NCBI RefSeq assembly: GCF_014217835.1
Contig: NZ_CP055263.1
Span: 3,785,501 to 3,849,500 of the forward strand
Length of the DNA: 64,000 nt
Direction of reading: 5' to 3'
Origin: Metabacillus sp. KUDC1714
GTDB taxonomy: Bacteria; Bacillota; Bacilli; Bacillales; Bacillaceae
Shown: positions 16,416-25,615 of the stretch, in pieces
Layout of the letters: each line of letters starts with the position of its first letter
Position numbering within the stretch: the stretch's first letter is position 1
The notes under the pieces: generated by a model
The model's input: the letters and a program-made list of their open reading frames with translations, nothing else
What the model was told of the DNA's origin: nothing
The model's database searches: none
Program-made: the position numbers and the translations under genes

Positions 16416-17786
16416 ATGGAAGCAATTATACCGACTCAATCAAAGAATCAAACGTTATTGGCTTTGCAAGAGAGGAGAGAATCTAATGCGAGGTCGTATC
16501 CAAGAAGATTGCCTTTAGCCATTGAACGCGCAGAAGGTGTTTATGTTACAGATATGGATGGTAAAAGCTATATTGATTGCCTTGCTGGTGCAGGAACACT
16601 GGCTTTAGGGCATAACCATCCCGTTGTTCGTGAAGCAATTGAAGATGTTCTCCATTCATACTTACCGTTGCACACTCTTGATTTAACAACACCAATGAAG
16701 GAGGCCTTTGTGGATGAACTATTCGACTCATTGCCACAAGCTTTTGCCAAAAAAGCAAAAATCCAATTTTGCGGCCCGACCGGTGGTGATGCGATCGAGG
16801 CAGCTTTAAAACTAGTAAAAACAGCAACGGGTAATCGAGCTATTTTATCCTTTCAAGGTGGCTATCATGGGTCAACTCATGGGACTTTGAGTATAAGCGG
16901 AACAATAGGTCCGAAAAAGAAAATCCATGCACTTGTTCCAGATACACACTTTCTTCCATACCCCTATGAATATCGTTGTCCATTCGGAATTGGAAAGGAA
17001 GGACATCAAATAAGTAGTACATATATTGAGAATTTACTAGATGATCCTGAAAGCGGAATTGTATCTCCGGCAGCGATCATAGTTGAAGTTGTTCAAGGTG
17101 AAGGTGGATCAATACCTGCTCCAGTTGAGTGGTTAAAAGAGCTTCGCCGGATCACGAAAGAAAGAAAGATTCCGTTAATCATTGATGAAGTTCAAACAGG
17201 AATTGGTCGTACAGGCAAAATGTTTGCCTTTGAGCATGCGGGAATTGAACCAGATGTTCTTGTCTTATCAAAAGCTGTTGGAGGCAGTCTTCCACTTTCA
17301 GTTATGCTTTATGACCGAAGTCTTGATCATTGGGAACCAGGTGCACATATTGGAACCTTTAGAGGAAATCAAATGGCTATGGCTACTGGTCGTGCAACAT
17401 TACGTTATGTGAAAGAAAATAAACTACCAAATCATGTAGAAAAAATCGGTTCATACTTAAAGAAACAATTACATTCCTTGCAAAGGGAGATGTCCTCAAT
17501 AGGTGATATAAGAGGTCGAGGACTAATGCTAGGGATTGAAATAATCAATCCGACTAAACATTCAAATCACCTTGGAAGCTTTCCGGCATATCCGGAGCTT
17601 GCGAGCTTGATTCAGCAAGAATGCTTTAAGCGGGGCGTAATTTTAGAGGTTGGTGGTCGATTTAGTACAGTTATTCGCTTACTACCTCCACTCATTATAA
17701 CGAAAGAGCAAATCGATGATGTCCTGCAACGTTTCAATGAAGCGATTAAAAGCGCAGAAACTCAACTAGGATTGCGATTAAGGTGA
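16416..17786 (+). CDS. dat: Diaminobutyrate-2-oxoglutarate aminotransferase (RhbA-like)
   Basis: Class III PLP aminotransferase forming L-2,4-diaminobutyrate from aspartate semialdehyde, the first step toward 1,3-diaminopropane for hydroxamate siderophores; 456 aa. Signatures are GPTGGDAIEAALKL, GGYHGSTHGTLS, IVEVVQGEGG, IIDEVQTGIGRTGKMFAFEHAG and PLP Lys286 in LSKAVGGSLP. The ATG at 16416 is chosen because AAAGGAG lies 8 bases upstream; a GTG at 16407 overlaps that site. First gene of the Fur-controlled operon; it ends against the next gene. Confidence 0.93.
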   Translation: MEAIIPTQSKNQTLLALQERRESNARSYPRRLPLAIERAEGVYVTDMDGKSYIDCLAGAGTLALGHNHPVVREAIEDVLHSYLPLHTLDLTTPMKEAFVDELFDSLPQAFAKKAKIQFCGPTGGDAIEAALKLVKTATGNRAILSFQGGYHGSTHGTLSISGTIGPKKKIHALVPDTHFLPYPYEYRCPFGIGKEGHQISSTYIENLLDDPESGIVSPAAIIVEVVQGEGGSIPAPVEWLKELRRITKERKIPLIIDEVQTGIGRTGKMFAFEHAGIEPDVLVLSKAVGGSLPLSVMLYDRSLDHWEPGAHIGTFRGNQMAMATGRATLRYVKENKLPNHVEKIGSYLKKQLHSLQREMSSIGDIRGRGLMLGIEIINPTKHSNHLGSFPAYPELASLIQQECFKRGVILEVGGRFSTVIRLLPPLIITKEQIDDVLQRFNEAIKSAETQLGLRLR

Positions 17787-17791
17787 AAAGT

Positions 17792-19315
17792 ATGAATGCT
17801 AATTTTAACCAATGGTTTTTGCAACCAAATGATCAAAGTGAAAAAACGTTCTTTGAACTAATGAATACAACCTTAACGTTAATTGCAGAGGAAACGAAAA
17901 GAACAAACAAACCGTTTTCTGGTGAAACTCGCAAAAACATCCAATCCATTGTGAAAAAGATAACCAACTTCACGGGTATTGGCCAAGAGCTGGATGTTGT
18001 TATGAAAGAAATTCAAGAGGTGATCGTAAGAAACTCGTTACAGATTTCTCACCCTGCAGCAATGGCACATCTTCATTGTCCGCCATTGCTGCCATCGGTT
18101 GCAGCAGAGATACTAATCAGTGCAAGTAATCAATCAATGGATTCATGGGATCAAAGTCCAGCCGCTACTTATGTTGAGGAAGAGGTCATTAAGTATTTCA
18201 CAAAAAATATTGGCTATTCATCTGAAGCAGATGGAGTTTTTACAAGCGGTGGGACACAATCCAATTACATGGGGCTTTTGCTTGCACGAAATAAAGCTTG
18301 CCAAACATTATTCTCTGTTCAAGTACAAGAAGATGGTCTTCCTGCTGAGGCAAATAAATTGCGAATACTATGCTCAGAACATGCGCATTTTACTGTCCAG
18401 CAATCAGCGGCACAACTTGGGCTTGGCATCAATTCTGTTATAAAAGTGAAAACAAATGAATCTCAACAAATGTGTCTCAAGGATGCAAAGTACAAGGTGA
18501 ATGAACTTCTCAAGCAAGGACTACTTCCCTTTATGATTGTTGCTACAGCTGGAACAACTGACTTTGGGAGTATAGACGATTTAACTGAACTTGCAAACCT
18601 AGCAAACGAATATCATTTATGGCTGCATGTAGATGCTGCATATGGAGGAGCCTTGTTATTTTCCCATAACTATAGCCATCTGCTTAAAAATATTTGCTTA
18701 GCTGATTCGATCACAATTGATTTCCATAAGCTTTATTACCAATCGATTAGCTGTGGAGCATTTTTTGTGAAACGTAAGCAATCTTTTCAACATATTGCTT
18801 ACCATGCTGATTACTTAAACCCTGAAGAAGATCAGAAGGACGGAATTATTAACCTTGTTGAAAAAAGTGTCCAAACGACAAAACGATTTGATGCGCTAAA
18901 GCTGTTAATGACCTTTAAATTAGTGGGTACAAATGTTTTTGGAGAAATGGTTGACTATACCATTCAGCTTGCAAAAAATACGGCACAGCTATTAAATCGT
19001 GACACACAGTTCGAAGTTCTAAACGAACCAACCCTTAACGCTGTATTGTTCCGATACCTTCCTATAAACAAGGTAGAAGATCATAGCTTTGTTGATGAAT
19101 TAAACCTTGAACTCCAGCGTTATTTTTATCAAAGCGGTGACCTTATTATGGCTAAAACAAAGCAAAATGGGAAAGTGTATTTGAAATTTACGATGCTTAA
19201 TCCGCTAAATTCGATCAGTAACATGGAAGCTCATATTAAAAAAATCAAACAGATTGGTGAAAAAATAGCGAGTGAGAAAGGAGAGAATAGCTATGAATAT
19301 TCCGTTCATTTCTAA
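17792..19315 (+). CDS. ddc: L-2,4-diaminobutyrate decarboxylase (RhbB-like)
   Basis: Group II PLP decarboxylase converting L-2,4-diaminobutyrate to 1,3-diaminopropane; 507 aa. Visible family segments are SHPAAMAHLHCPPLLPSVAAE, GVFTSGGTQSNYMGL, LHVDAAYGGALLFS and the PLP Lys313 in SITIDFHKLYYQ. ATG at 17792 follows AAGGTGA, 5 bases away; a GTG at 17783 overlapping the previous stop is less likely. The gene starts 5 bases after dat and runs 23 bases into the next gene, suggesting coupled translation. Confidence 0.93.
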   Translation: MNANFNQWFLQPNDQSEKTFFELMNTTLTLIAEETKRTNKPFSGETRKNIQSIVKKITNFTGIGQELDVVMKEIQEVIVRNSLQISHPAAMAHLHCPPLLPSVAAEILISASNQSMDSWDQSPAATYVEEEVIKYFTKNIGYSSEADGVFTSGGTQSNYMGLLLARNKACQTLFSVQVQEDGLPAEANKLRILCSEHAHFTVQQSAAQLGLGINSVIKVKTNESQQMCLKDAKYKVNELLKQGLLPFMIVATAGTTDFGSIDDLTELANLANEYHLWLHVDAAYGGALLFSHNYSHLLKNICLADSITIDFHKLYYQSISCGAFFVKRKQSFQHIAYHADYLNPEEDQKDGIINLVEKSVQTTKRFDALKLLMTFKLVGTNVFGEMVDYTIQLAKNTAQLLNRDTQFEVLNEPTLNAVLFRYLPINKVEDHSFVDELNLELQRYFYQSGDLIMAKTKQNGKVYLKFTMLNPLNSISNMEAHIKKIKQIGEKIASEKGENSYEYSVHF

Positions 19316-21092
19316 TCATCTTACCATGCAAAATCTACTTAATTGTTACATAAAGGAAACGAGGCAAGGTGTGCTGAAAGACGCTAACGAAATAGACTTT
19401 AAATTAGATAATGAGAATTGCAAGGAAGTATATGTCATTACTTTAAAGAGTCAGTCTGTGACATTGTTCGCTCCAGTTCGTTACATATCGATAACAGAGC
19501 GGCATATATTTTCATCTTCAATGTACTATCAAGTGAAAAACGAGGAAGTTAAGGCGCTAGATTATTTGACATTAATTACGTATTTGCAAAAGGAGTTAGC
19601 CGAAACATTAAATAAATCTGTTCATGCCGAAGAACTTATCCTTAGAACAATCTTAAGCTATCAAACAATTAAAGGAATTCTTTTAAACCGTAGTAATGAT
19701 CTTGATGAATGCTATCAAACGAATAAAACATTTTTGCAATCTGAGCAGTCTTTGTTAATTGGTCATCAAGTTCATCCAACTCCAAAAAGTAGACAAGGAA
19801 TAGATGAGGATGAAGAGCATATTTTTGCCCCTGAGAGAAAAGGATCATTTCAGCTTCATTATTTTTATGCAAATAATGACATTGTTGAGGAAGATTCGAT
19901 TCTATCCCAAAGTGCTGCAGCCCTTATAAAAGAAGAAGTTAATAAGGACTCTTCAGTTTCTAAATATTTTAAAGATACGTATTGTCAAGATGATAGCTAT
20001 TCCTTGATCCCTGTTCATCCATTACAGGCGAGAAAGCTGCTTGGCAAGGAAAAAGTATGCCAGCTTATTCAATCTGGAAAGCTTTCATATCTTGGTCCAC
20101 ATGGACGAAAATTTTCCCCAACCTCTTCTGTTAGAACGGTCTATAGTCAGGATACAAGGTTTATGTATAAATTCTCGATTCCAGTGAAAATCACCAATTC
20201 ATTACGGATAAATAAACGTAAAGAGCTTGATCGGGGTGTTGAGGTGAGCCGTTTATTGGAATGTGTACTAAATGACAAGCTAAACGTCCAACAGGGATTT
20301 AAAATCATTCAAGATCCTGCCTATATCACATTAAAACTAGATGGAGAAGAATCTGGGTTTGAAGTAGTGATTCGAGAAAATCCGTTCCAACAAGGAGAAA
20401 CAGAACGGACAACATTACTTGCAGGTCTGTGCCAGGATCATATAGCAGGCGGTACGTCCCATCTAGCAAACATCATTCATAATCTGGCAAAAATCGAGAA
20501 GCTCTCGATTAGACAAGTAAGTGAGGAGTGGTTTCGCCGTTACCTAAAGGTAAGTCTACAACCACTTTACTGGATGTATGCAACATATGGGATAGCTCTC
20601 GAAGCGCACCAACAAAACTCAATTATTAAATTAGATGAGAAAGGATACCCTCAAACATTTTATTACCGTGATAATCAAGGCTATTATTTTATGGAATCAA
20701 AAGCAGAGATTCTAAAACAGATTATCCCAAATTTAAATGAAAAAAGTGACACCATTTGTGCTGATACAGTTGCAGAAGAACGCTTTCGTTATTATTTCTT
20801 TTACAACCATTTATTTGGATTAATAAATTCATTTGGTGTTAACCATCTTATCGATGAGCAGCAATTACTGTTCGTCCTTAAAGATGAATTGAGGCGATTA
20901 CAGGAACAATATGGTGATTCAACGAATTTATTAAACTCTTTATTAACTGCAGAAACACTCCCTTGTAAGGCCAACCTGCTGACAAGAGTACATGATATGG
21001 ATGAACTTGTCGGCTCTCTTGAAACACAATCAGTTTACACTCATGTTAGCAATCCTTTGTACAAACTAGTAGGTGAATTACATGGTGTCTAA
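19293..21092 (+). CDS. IucA/IucC-family siderophore synthetase (RhbC-like)
   Basis: NRPS-independent siderophore synthetase of 599 aa that uses ATP to join a citrate carboxyl to a hydroxylated diaminopropane. Family marks include LIPVHPLQARKLL, SPTSSVRTVYSQDTRFMYKFSIPVKITNSLR (split over ATP-site residues), and a C-terminal FhuF-like region with YYFFYNHLFGLINSFG. Two such enzymes in the operon imply two successive condensations on citrate. ATG at 19293 has AAAGGAG 9 bases upstream. It overlaps ddc by 23 bases and the next gene by 11. Confidence 0.92.
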   Translation: MNIPFISNHLTMQNLLNCYIKETRQGVLKDANEIDFKLDNENCKEVYVITLKSQSVTLFAPVRYISITERHIFSSSMYYQVKNEEVKALDYLTLITYLQKELAETLNKSVHAEELILRTILSYQTIKGILLNRSNDLDECYQTNKTFLQSEQSLLIGHQVHPTPKSRQGIDEDEEHIFAPERKGSFQLHYFYANNDIVEEDSILSQSAAALIKEEVNKDSSVSKYFKDTYCQDDSYSLIPVHPLQARKLLGKEKVCQLIQSGKLSYLGPHGRKFSPTSSVRTVYSQDTRFMYKFSIPVKITNSLRINKRKELDRGVEVSRLLECVLNDKLNVQQGFKIIQDPAYITLKLDGEESGFEVVIRENPFQQGETERTTLLAGLCQDHIAGGTSHLANIIHNLAKIEKLSIRQVSEEWFRRYLKVSLQPLYWMYATYGIALEAHQQNSIIKLDEKGYPQTFYYRDNQGYYFMESKAEILKQIIPNLNEKSDTICADTVAEERFRYYFFYNHLFGLINSFGVNHLIDEQQLLFVLKDELRRLQEQYGDSTNLLNSLLTAETLPCKANLLTRVHDMDELVGSLETQSVYTHVSNPLYKLVGELHGV

Positions 21093-21675
21093 ACTTTTCA
21101 TAAAGCAGACCTATCCTTTTCAAATATACGATTCAAATATAAATAAAACGATTTCGTTCCGTGAGGTTGATTTTGACCGCGATGTCAAATTACTTCATTC
21201 ATGGATGAATGAAAATCATGTTGTCCCATATTGGAAATTAGATCTTTCATTAACTGATTATGGCATTCATTTACGGAATTTTCTGAATGATGAGCATCAA
21301 ACACTTTTGATTGGTGAAATAGATGGAGTACCGATTAGTTATTGGGAGTCATATTGGGTAAAAGGCGATATTATTGAAAACTATTATGAATTCAATGAAT
21401 ATGATCAAGGTGTTCACTTGCTTATTGGGGATAAAGACTATCTTGGTAAAGGGTTGATTTATCCGTTACTAATGACGATCTTGTCTCAAAAATTTCAAGT
21501 TTCACTAACTGAAAAAGTGATTGCAGAACCAGATGTTCGGAATGAAAAAATGATCCATGTGTTTAAAAAGTGTGGTTTTACACCTATTAAAGAGGTGGAA
21601 CTCCCTGATAAAACAGGGCTTCTCATGTTTTGTGAACGGAGCACATTTGAAAGGAGGTGGACTGATTGGCAGTAA
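21082..21675 (+). CDS. Siderophore N-acetyltransferase, GNAT fold (RhbD/IucB-like)
   Basis: GNAT-type acetyltransferase of 197 aa that should acetylate the N-hydroxy-diaminopropane to form the hydroxamate. IucB-like segments are LLHSWMNENHVVPYWKLD, ISYWESYWVKGDII, GVHLLIGDKDYLGKGLIYPLLM, and PDVRNEKMIHVFKKCGF. ATG at 21082 follows AGGTGA; the gene overlaps the preceding synthetase by 11 bases and the next gene by 10. Its own ribosome binding site lies inside the upstream coding sequence. Confidence 0.92.
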   Translation: MVSKLFIKQTYPFQIYDSNINKTISFREVDFDRDVKLLHSWMNENHVVPYWKLDLSLTDYGIHLRNFLNDEHQTLLIGEIDGVPISYWESYWVKGDIIENYYEFNEYDQGVHLLIGDKDYLGKGLIYPLLMTILSQKFQVSLTEKVIAEPDVRNEKMIHVFKKCGFTPIKEVELPDKTGLLMFCERSTFERRWTDWQ

Positions 21676-22958
21676 AACAAATTTTAGATGTCATTGGTGT
21701 AGGCATTGGTCCGTTTAATTTAGGATTAGCAGCACTGCTAGAAAAAACGGAGTGTAGCTCTTTATTCTTTGATAAAAAGCCACAATTTGATTGGCACCCT
21801 GGAATGCTACTCGAAGGAACGACACTACAAGTCCCGTTTTTGGCTGATGCCGTAACAATGGTTGATCCTACAAGTCGGTTTAGCTACTTAAATTATTTGC
21901 ATATGCAAAAGCGATTGTATCATTTTTACTTTCTTGAAAAGTTTCAAATTCCACGAAATGAATACAATCACTATTGTAGGTGGATAGCCGAACAGCTTCC
22001 ACAGCTTCAATTTGGTTTTGAAGTAGAGAATATTGAACGAACGGAACAAGGGTATTACTGTGTAACGGTTTTATCTGTAGAGACTGGTGAGCGTAAAATC
22101 TATGAAACAAAGCATGTTGTGCTTGGGATTGGAACAAGGCCATTTCTCCCGGAGAAATTTAATTATGAAAGTGATCGAATCTTCCATTCATCACAATACA
22201 GAAATAAACGAGACGATGCTTTACAAGCTAAATCAGTTACGATTATAGGCTCTGGTCAAAGTGCTGCAGAAATATTCTATGATCTTTTATCAATGCAGCC
22301 AGATCATTCCTTTCAATTGTCTTGGTTTACTAGGTCAAAAGGCTTTTATCCGATGGAATATTCAAAGCTAGGATTAGAGCATTTCTCACCAGACTATACG
22401 AAGTATTTTTATCAGTTACCAAATGAAAAGAAAAGGACCGCCCTAAAAAATCAGGCCTTACTTTATAAAGGAATTAGCTTTACAACGATTGCCGATATTT
22501 ATGACTTATTATATGAGCGGTCGGTAGGAAACTGTAAACCAAATGTACATCTCCAAGCATTAACCGAGCTTGTTTCCATAGAAGAATGGAATGATCAATT
22601 ACGCTTGTCACTCTATCAGCACGAGCAAGAATCAAGTAAGCAGGTAGACAGTGATGTTGTGATTCTTGCTACAGGCTATCATCCGTTTATTCCTGATTGT
22701 TTAAAAGGAATTGAAGGCTTAATTGAGTGGGATGAGAATGGGCAGTTAATGATCCAAGAAGATTATAAAGTGAAAACAAAAACGGATAGTGAACACCATC
22801 TATTTGTCCAAAATGGTGAACTACATACACATGGGATTGGTGCCCCTGATTTAGGTCTTGGCGCATTTAGAAGTGCAACAATTATCAACCAACTAGCAGG
22901 AAAAGAAGTGTACAAAATATATGACCAAAATAATGTGTTCCAGCAATTTGGAATGTAA
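21666..22958 (+). CDS. Diamine/lysine N6-hydroxylase-type flavin monooxygenase (RhbE-like)
   Basis: FAD- and NADPH-dependent N-hydroxylating monooxygenase of 430 aa, expected to hydroxylate 1,3-diaminopropane. Motifs are the FAD loop GVGIGPFNLGLAAL near residue 11, the substrate-region WHPGMLLEGTTLQVPFLADAVT (two parts), the NADPH loop IIGSGQSAAEIFYDLL near residue 190, and the C-terminal VILATGYHPFIP. The start is a TTG at 21666, supported by AAGGAGG 8 bases upstream. No in-frame ATG is better placed. Confidence 0.93.
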   Translation: MAVKQILDVIGVGIGPFNLGLAALLEKTECSSLFFDKKPQFDWHPGMLLEGTTLQVPFLADAVTMVDPTSRFSYLNYLHMQKRLYHFYFLEKFQIPRNEYNHYCRWIAEQLPQLQFGFEVENIERTEQGYYCVTVLSVETGERKIYETKHVVLGIGTRPFLPEKFNYESDRIFHSSQYRNKRDDALQAKSVTIIGSGQSAAEIFYDLLSMQPDHSFQLSWFTRSKGFYPMEYSKLGLEHFSPDYTKYFYQLPNEKKRTALKNQALLYKGISFTTIADIYDLLYERSVGNCKPNVHLQALTELVSIEEWNDQLRLSLYQHEQESSKQVDSDVVILATGYHPFIPDCLKGIEGLIEWDENGQLMIQEDYKVKTKTDSEHHLFVQNGELHTHGIGAPDLGLGAFRSATIINQLAGKEVYKIYDQNNVFQQFGM

Positions 22959-22988
22959 GAAAATTACAATTAAAGGGAGTTGGGAAAC

Positions 22989-24803
22989 TTGAAAATATGT
23001 GAAACACCACTAACGATGTTAACAGAAGAGAATTGGAAGCTTGCAGATAAACAATTAGTTGCTAAAATGCTTCAAGAATTTATTTATGAAGAAATTTTGG
23101 TACCTGAACTGATTACTGAAGCAAATGGAATTTATGAGTATAAATGGACAGATAAGAAAGGAACGGTATACAAATTTCAAGCAAAGAAACGGCTTTTCGA
23201 TAGTGTTTCAGTTGTTTTTGATATGATTGAAATTGATACGAAGGACGAAAATAATATGCCATTGTCACTTACTCTATTACAAAGTATCCAAGAAGAAGGG
23301 GGGATGTCGGGGTCTACAGCAGGACATTTAGTGAGGGAGTATTTACATACATTGGTGGCAGACACTCATTTAAAAGAACGCTCAAAACGTTCTGAAGAGC
23401 TTGTTGATTTGGATTATGCAGAGCTAGAGGGAGAAATGACAGGACATCCATGGATTACCTATAATAAAGGACGGATTGGTTTCGGGTATGATGATTATGT
23501 TCAATTTGCTCCAGAACAAAAGAAAGCTGTAAAGATATCTTGGATAGCTGTTCATAAAAAATTAGCGACCTTTCATGCGATAGAAGGGCTGGATTTTGAT
23601 CAGGTAATTAAGCAAGAACTTGGTGAGGATACGCGTCAACGTTTTACTAATCGGTTGAAGGCAATGAACTTACCATCTGAGCAGTATTTATTCATGCCAA
23701 TCCACCTATGGCAATGGAATCATTCGATTGTGACGATGTATGCCGCAGAGATTGCTAGAAAAGAGATCTTTCCGTTGGGAGAAGAAGAGGATCTATACCT
23801 TCCACAGCAATCAATCCGTACTTTCGTGAATGTGACCAATAAAGAAAAGTTTCATGTGAAATTACCAATGAGCATATTAAATACACTGGTCTACCGTGGT
23901 TTACCTGGTGAGAGAACAGTCATTGCTCCTGAAGTCACAACATTTATGAAGAACATTCTTGAAAATGATTCATTTTTAAAAGATGAATGTCGTCTTGGAT
24001 TATTAGGGGAGGTTGCAACGATGAATGTTGATCATCCCACGTTTAAAAATATCGCCGGATCACCCTATCAATATCTTGAACTACTTGGTGTTGTTTGGCG
24101 AGAAAGCATTTATAAAGAATTACAAAACGAAGAACGTGCAATCACACTAGCAGCTCTCTTGCATGTAGATCATGAAGGGACGCCCTTTGTTACAAAACTG
24201 ATTGAAAAGTCTGGGCTATCTGTAGAAGATTGGGTAAAGCAACTTGTAAAGGCCATTCTACCACCATTGCTCCATTACTTATATCAATATGGAACAGTCT
24301 TTTCACCACATGGGCAAAACACAGTGCTTGTGCTGAAGGATTATGCACCAGAACGTACGATCATGAAGGATTTTGTAGATGATGTAAATATTAGTGATCA
24401 GCCATTTCCTGAGCTGTCAGTTCTCTCTGATGAGTTAAAGAAAGTTTTAAGAAGTGAGGCTCCTGAGGGATTAACTCAATTTATCTTAACAGGCTTGTTT
24501 ATTTGTCACTTCAGATATTTAAGTAATATTCTTGAAGAGGAGGAGCGATTTTCTGAGTTTTATTTTTGGGAGATTGTTCGTGAAGAAATCATTTCGTATC
24601 AATCGAGATTTCCCCAATTAAAAGACCGATTTGAACTATTTGATTTATTACGACCGACATTTACAAAACTAACGTTAAACCGTAATCGAATGTTTGATTA
24701 TGGATATGGAGATGGTGAAGACCGACCACATGCAAGTGAGTATGGCGTGGTTACCAATGCCCTTCATTCCGTTACTGTGGAAAAAGATTATTTAGAAGTT
24801 TAA
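22989..24803 (+). CDS. IucA/IucC-family siderophore synthetase (RhbF-like)
   Basis: Second NRPS-independent synthetase, 604 aa, expected to finish the symmetrical citrate dihydroxamate. Typical segments are EGEMTGHPWITYNKGRIGFG, LFMPIHLWQWNHSI, QQSIRTFVNVTN, KLPMSILNTLVYRGLPGERT, and YGTVFSPHGQNTVLVLKD. The TTG at 22989 is preferred because AAAGGGAG ends 9 bases before it; another in-frame TTG at 22980 touches that site. Last gene of the operon, 30 bases after the hydroxylase, followed by a terminator. Confidence 0.92.
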   Translation: MKICETPLTMLTEENWKLADKQLVAKMLQEFIYEEILVPELITEANGIYEYKWTDKKGTVYKFQAKKRLFDSVSVVFDMIEIDTKDENNMPLSLTLLQSIQEEGGMSGSTAGHLVREYLHTLVADTHLKERSKRSEELVDLDYAELEGEMTGHPWITYNKGRIGFGYDDYVQFAPEQKKAVKISWIAVHKKLATFHAIEGLDFDQVIKQELGEDTRQRFTNRLKAMNLPSEQYLFMPIHLWQWNHSIVTMYAAEIARKEIFPLGEEEDLYLPQQSIRTFVNVTNKEKFHVKLPMSILNTLVYRGLPGERTVIAPEVTTFMKNILENDSFLKDECRLGLLGEVATMNVDHPTFKNIAGSPYQYLELLGVVWRESIYKELQNEERAITLAALLHVDHEGTPFVTKLIEKSGLSVEDWVKQLVKAILPPLLHYLYQYGTVFSPHGQNTVLVLKDYAPERTIMKDFVDDVNISDQPFPELSVLSDELKKVLRSEAPEGLTQFILTGLFICHFRYLSNILEEEERFSEFYFWEIVREEIISYQSRFPQLKDRFELFDLLRPTFTKLTLNRNRMFDYGYGDGEDRPHASEYGVVTNALHSVTVEKDYLEV

Positions 24804-24830
24804 ATTGTTTATTGGAGCTTATTAATCCTG

Positions 24831-24865
24831 GAGGCATTACTTTTATCGTAATGCCTCTTGTTTTT
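24831..24865 (+). terminator. Intrinsic terminator of the siderophore operon
   Basis: Perfect 10-bp stem GAGGCATTAC / GTAATGCCTC (24831-24840 and 24848-24857), 7-nt loop, then TTGTTTTT. Confidence 0.9.
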
Positions 24866-24894
24866 GTCTAAAATTGCTAAGATGATTTTATTAT

Positions 24895-24950
24895 ATATGT
24901 CAACTTTGTTTAATAATAGGTTGACATATTTTTGTTTTCATAGCTAAAAT
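24895..24950 (+). promoter_or_regulatory. BirA operator and promoter of bioY
   Basis: ATATGTCAAC (24895-24904) and GTTGACATAT (24920-24929) are perfect 10-bp arms with a 15-base spacer, the layout of Bacillales BirA operators. The right arm contains the likely -35, TTGACA at 24921-24926, followed 18 bases later by TAAAAT at 24945-24950. Biotin-bound BirA should block this promoter. Confidence 0.85.
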
Positions 24951-24983
24951 AGAAAATAAAAATATGTAACCTATTGGAGGCAA

Positions 24984-25541
24984 ATGATGAAAATCCAGGA
25001 AATAACGTACATAGCAATTTTTACTGCGGTTATGGGAGTGCTAGGGTTGGTCCCACCTATCATGTTATCTTTTACACCTGTTCCAATTACTTTACAGACA
25101 TTGGGTGTATTACTTGCAGGCGGAGTTCTAGGAGCAAGACGAGGCTGCATTAGCCAAGTTGTTTTTTTATTAATCGTTGCTGCAGGAATGCCACTTTTAT
25201 CTGGAGGCCGAGGTGGAATCGGTGTGTTTGTAGGACCAAGTGCAGGCTACTTAATTGCTTATCCGATAACAGCCTATTGTATTGGCTATTTCTTGTCACG
25301 TATACAAACTTTAACATTACGAAAGATCTTACTAATCAACCTTACTGTAGGGATTTTTTTCATTTACTTAATTGGCATACCTGTACAAGCTTTTATGATG
25401 AATATTCCACTAATTGAAGCGATAAAATTGAGTGCAGTGTATTTTCCGGGTGATGTGTTGAAGGCGATATTAGCTTCTTATCTAGTTTATCGTTTACGAA
25501 GGTCACCTGTAATTGCTCGCGGGTTATCGAAAATAGCCTAG
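24984..25541 (+). CDS. bioY: Biotin transporter substrate-binding membrane protein BioY
   Basis: S-component of a biotin ECF-type importer, 185 aa, about six hydrophobic segments. Family segments are FTPVPITLQTLGVLLAGGVLG (two parts), GMPLLSGGRGGIGVFVGPSAGYLIAYP and IYLIGIPVQAF. GGAGG precedes the start ATGATG; 24987 is an equally good start. A BirA-type operator lies upstream, and an acyl-CoA ligase and thiolase follow, the same trio as B. subtilis yhfUTS. Confidence 0.94.
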   Translation: MMKIQEITYIAIFTAVMGVLGLVPPIMLSFTPVPITLQTLGVLLAGGVLGARRGCISQVVFLLIVAAGMPLLSGGRGGIGVFVGPSAGYLIAYPITAYCIGYFLSRIQTLTLRKILLINLTVGIFFIYLIGIPVQAFMMNIPLIEAIKLSAVYFPGDVLKAILASYLVYRLRRSPVIARGLSKIA

Positions 25542-25615
25542 AACTCTTTTAATCTCAGTCTTAACGGAAGTAAAATGCCACTGAGGTAGACTCACTTAGA
25601 GAAAGGAGTAAATTC

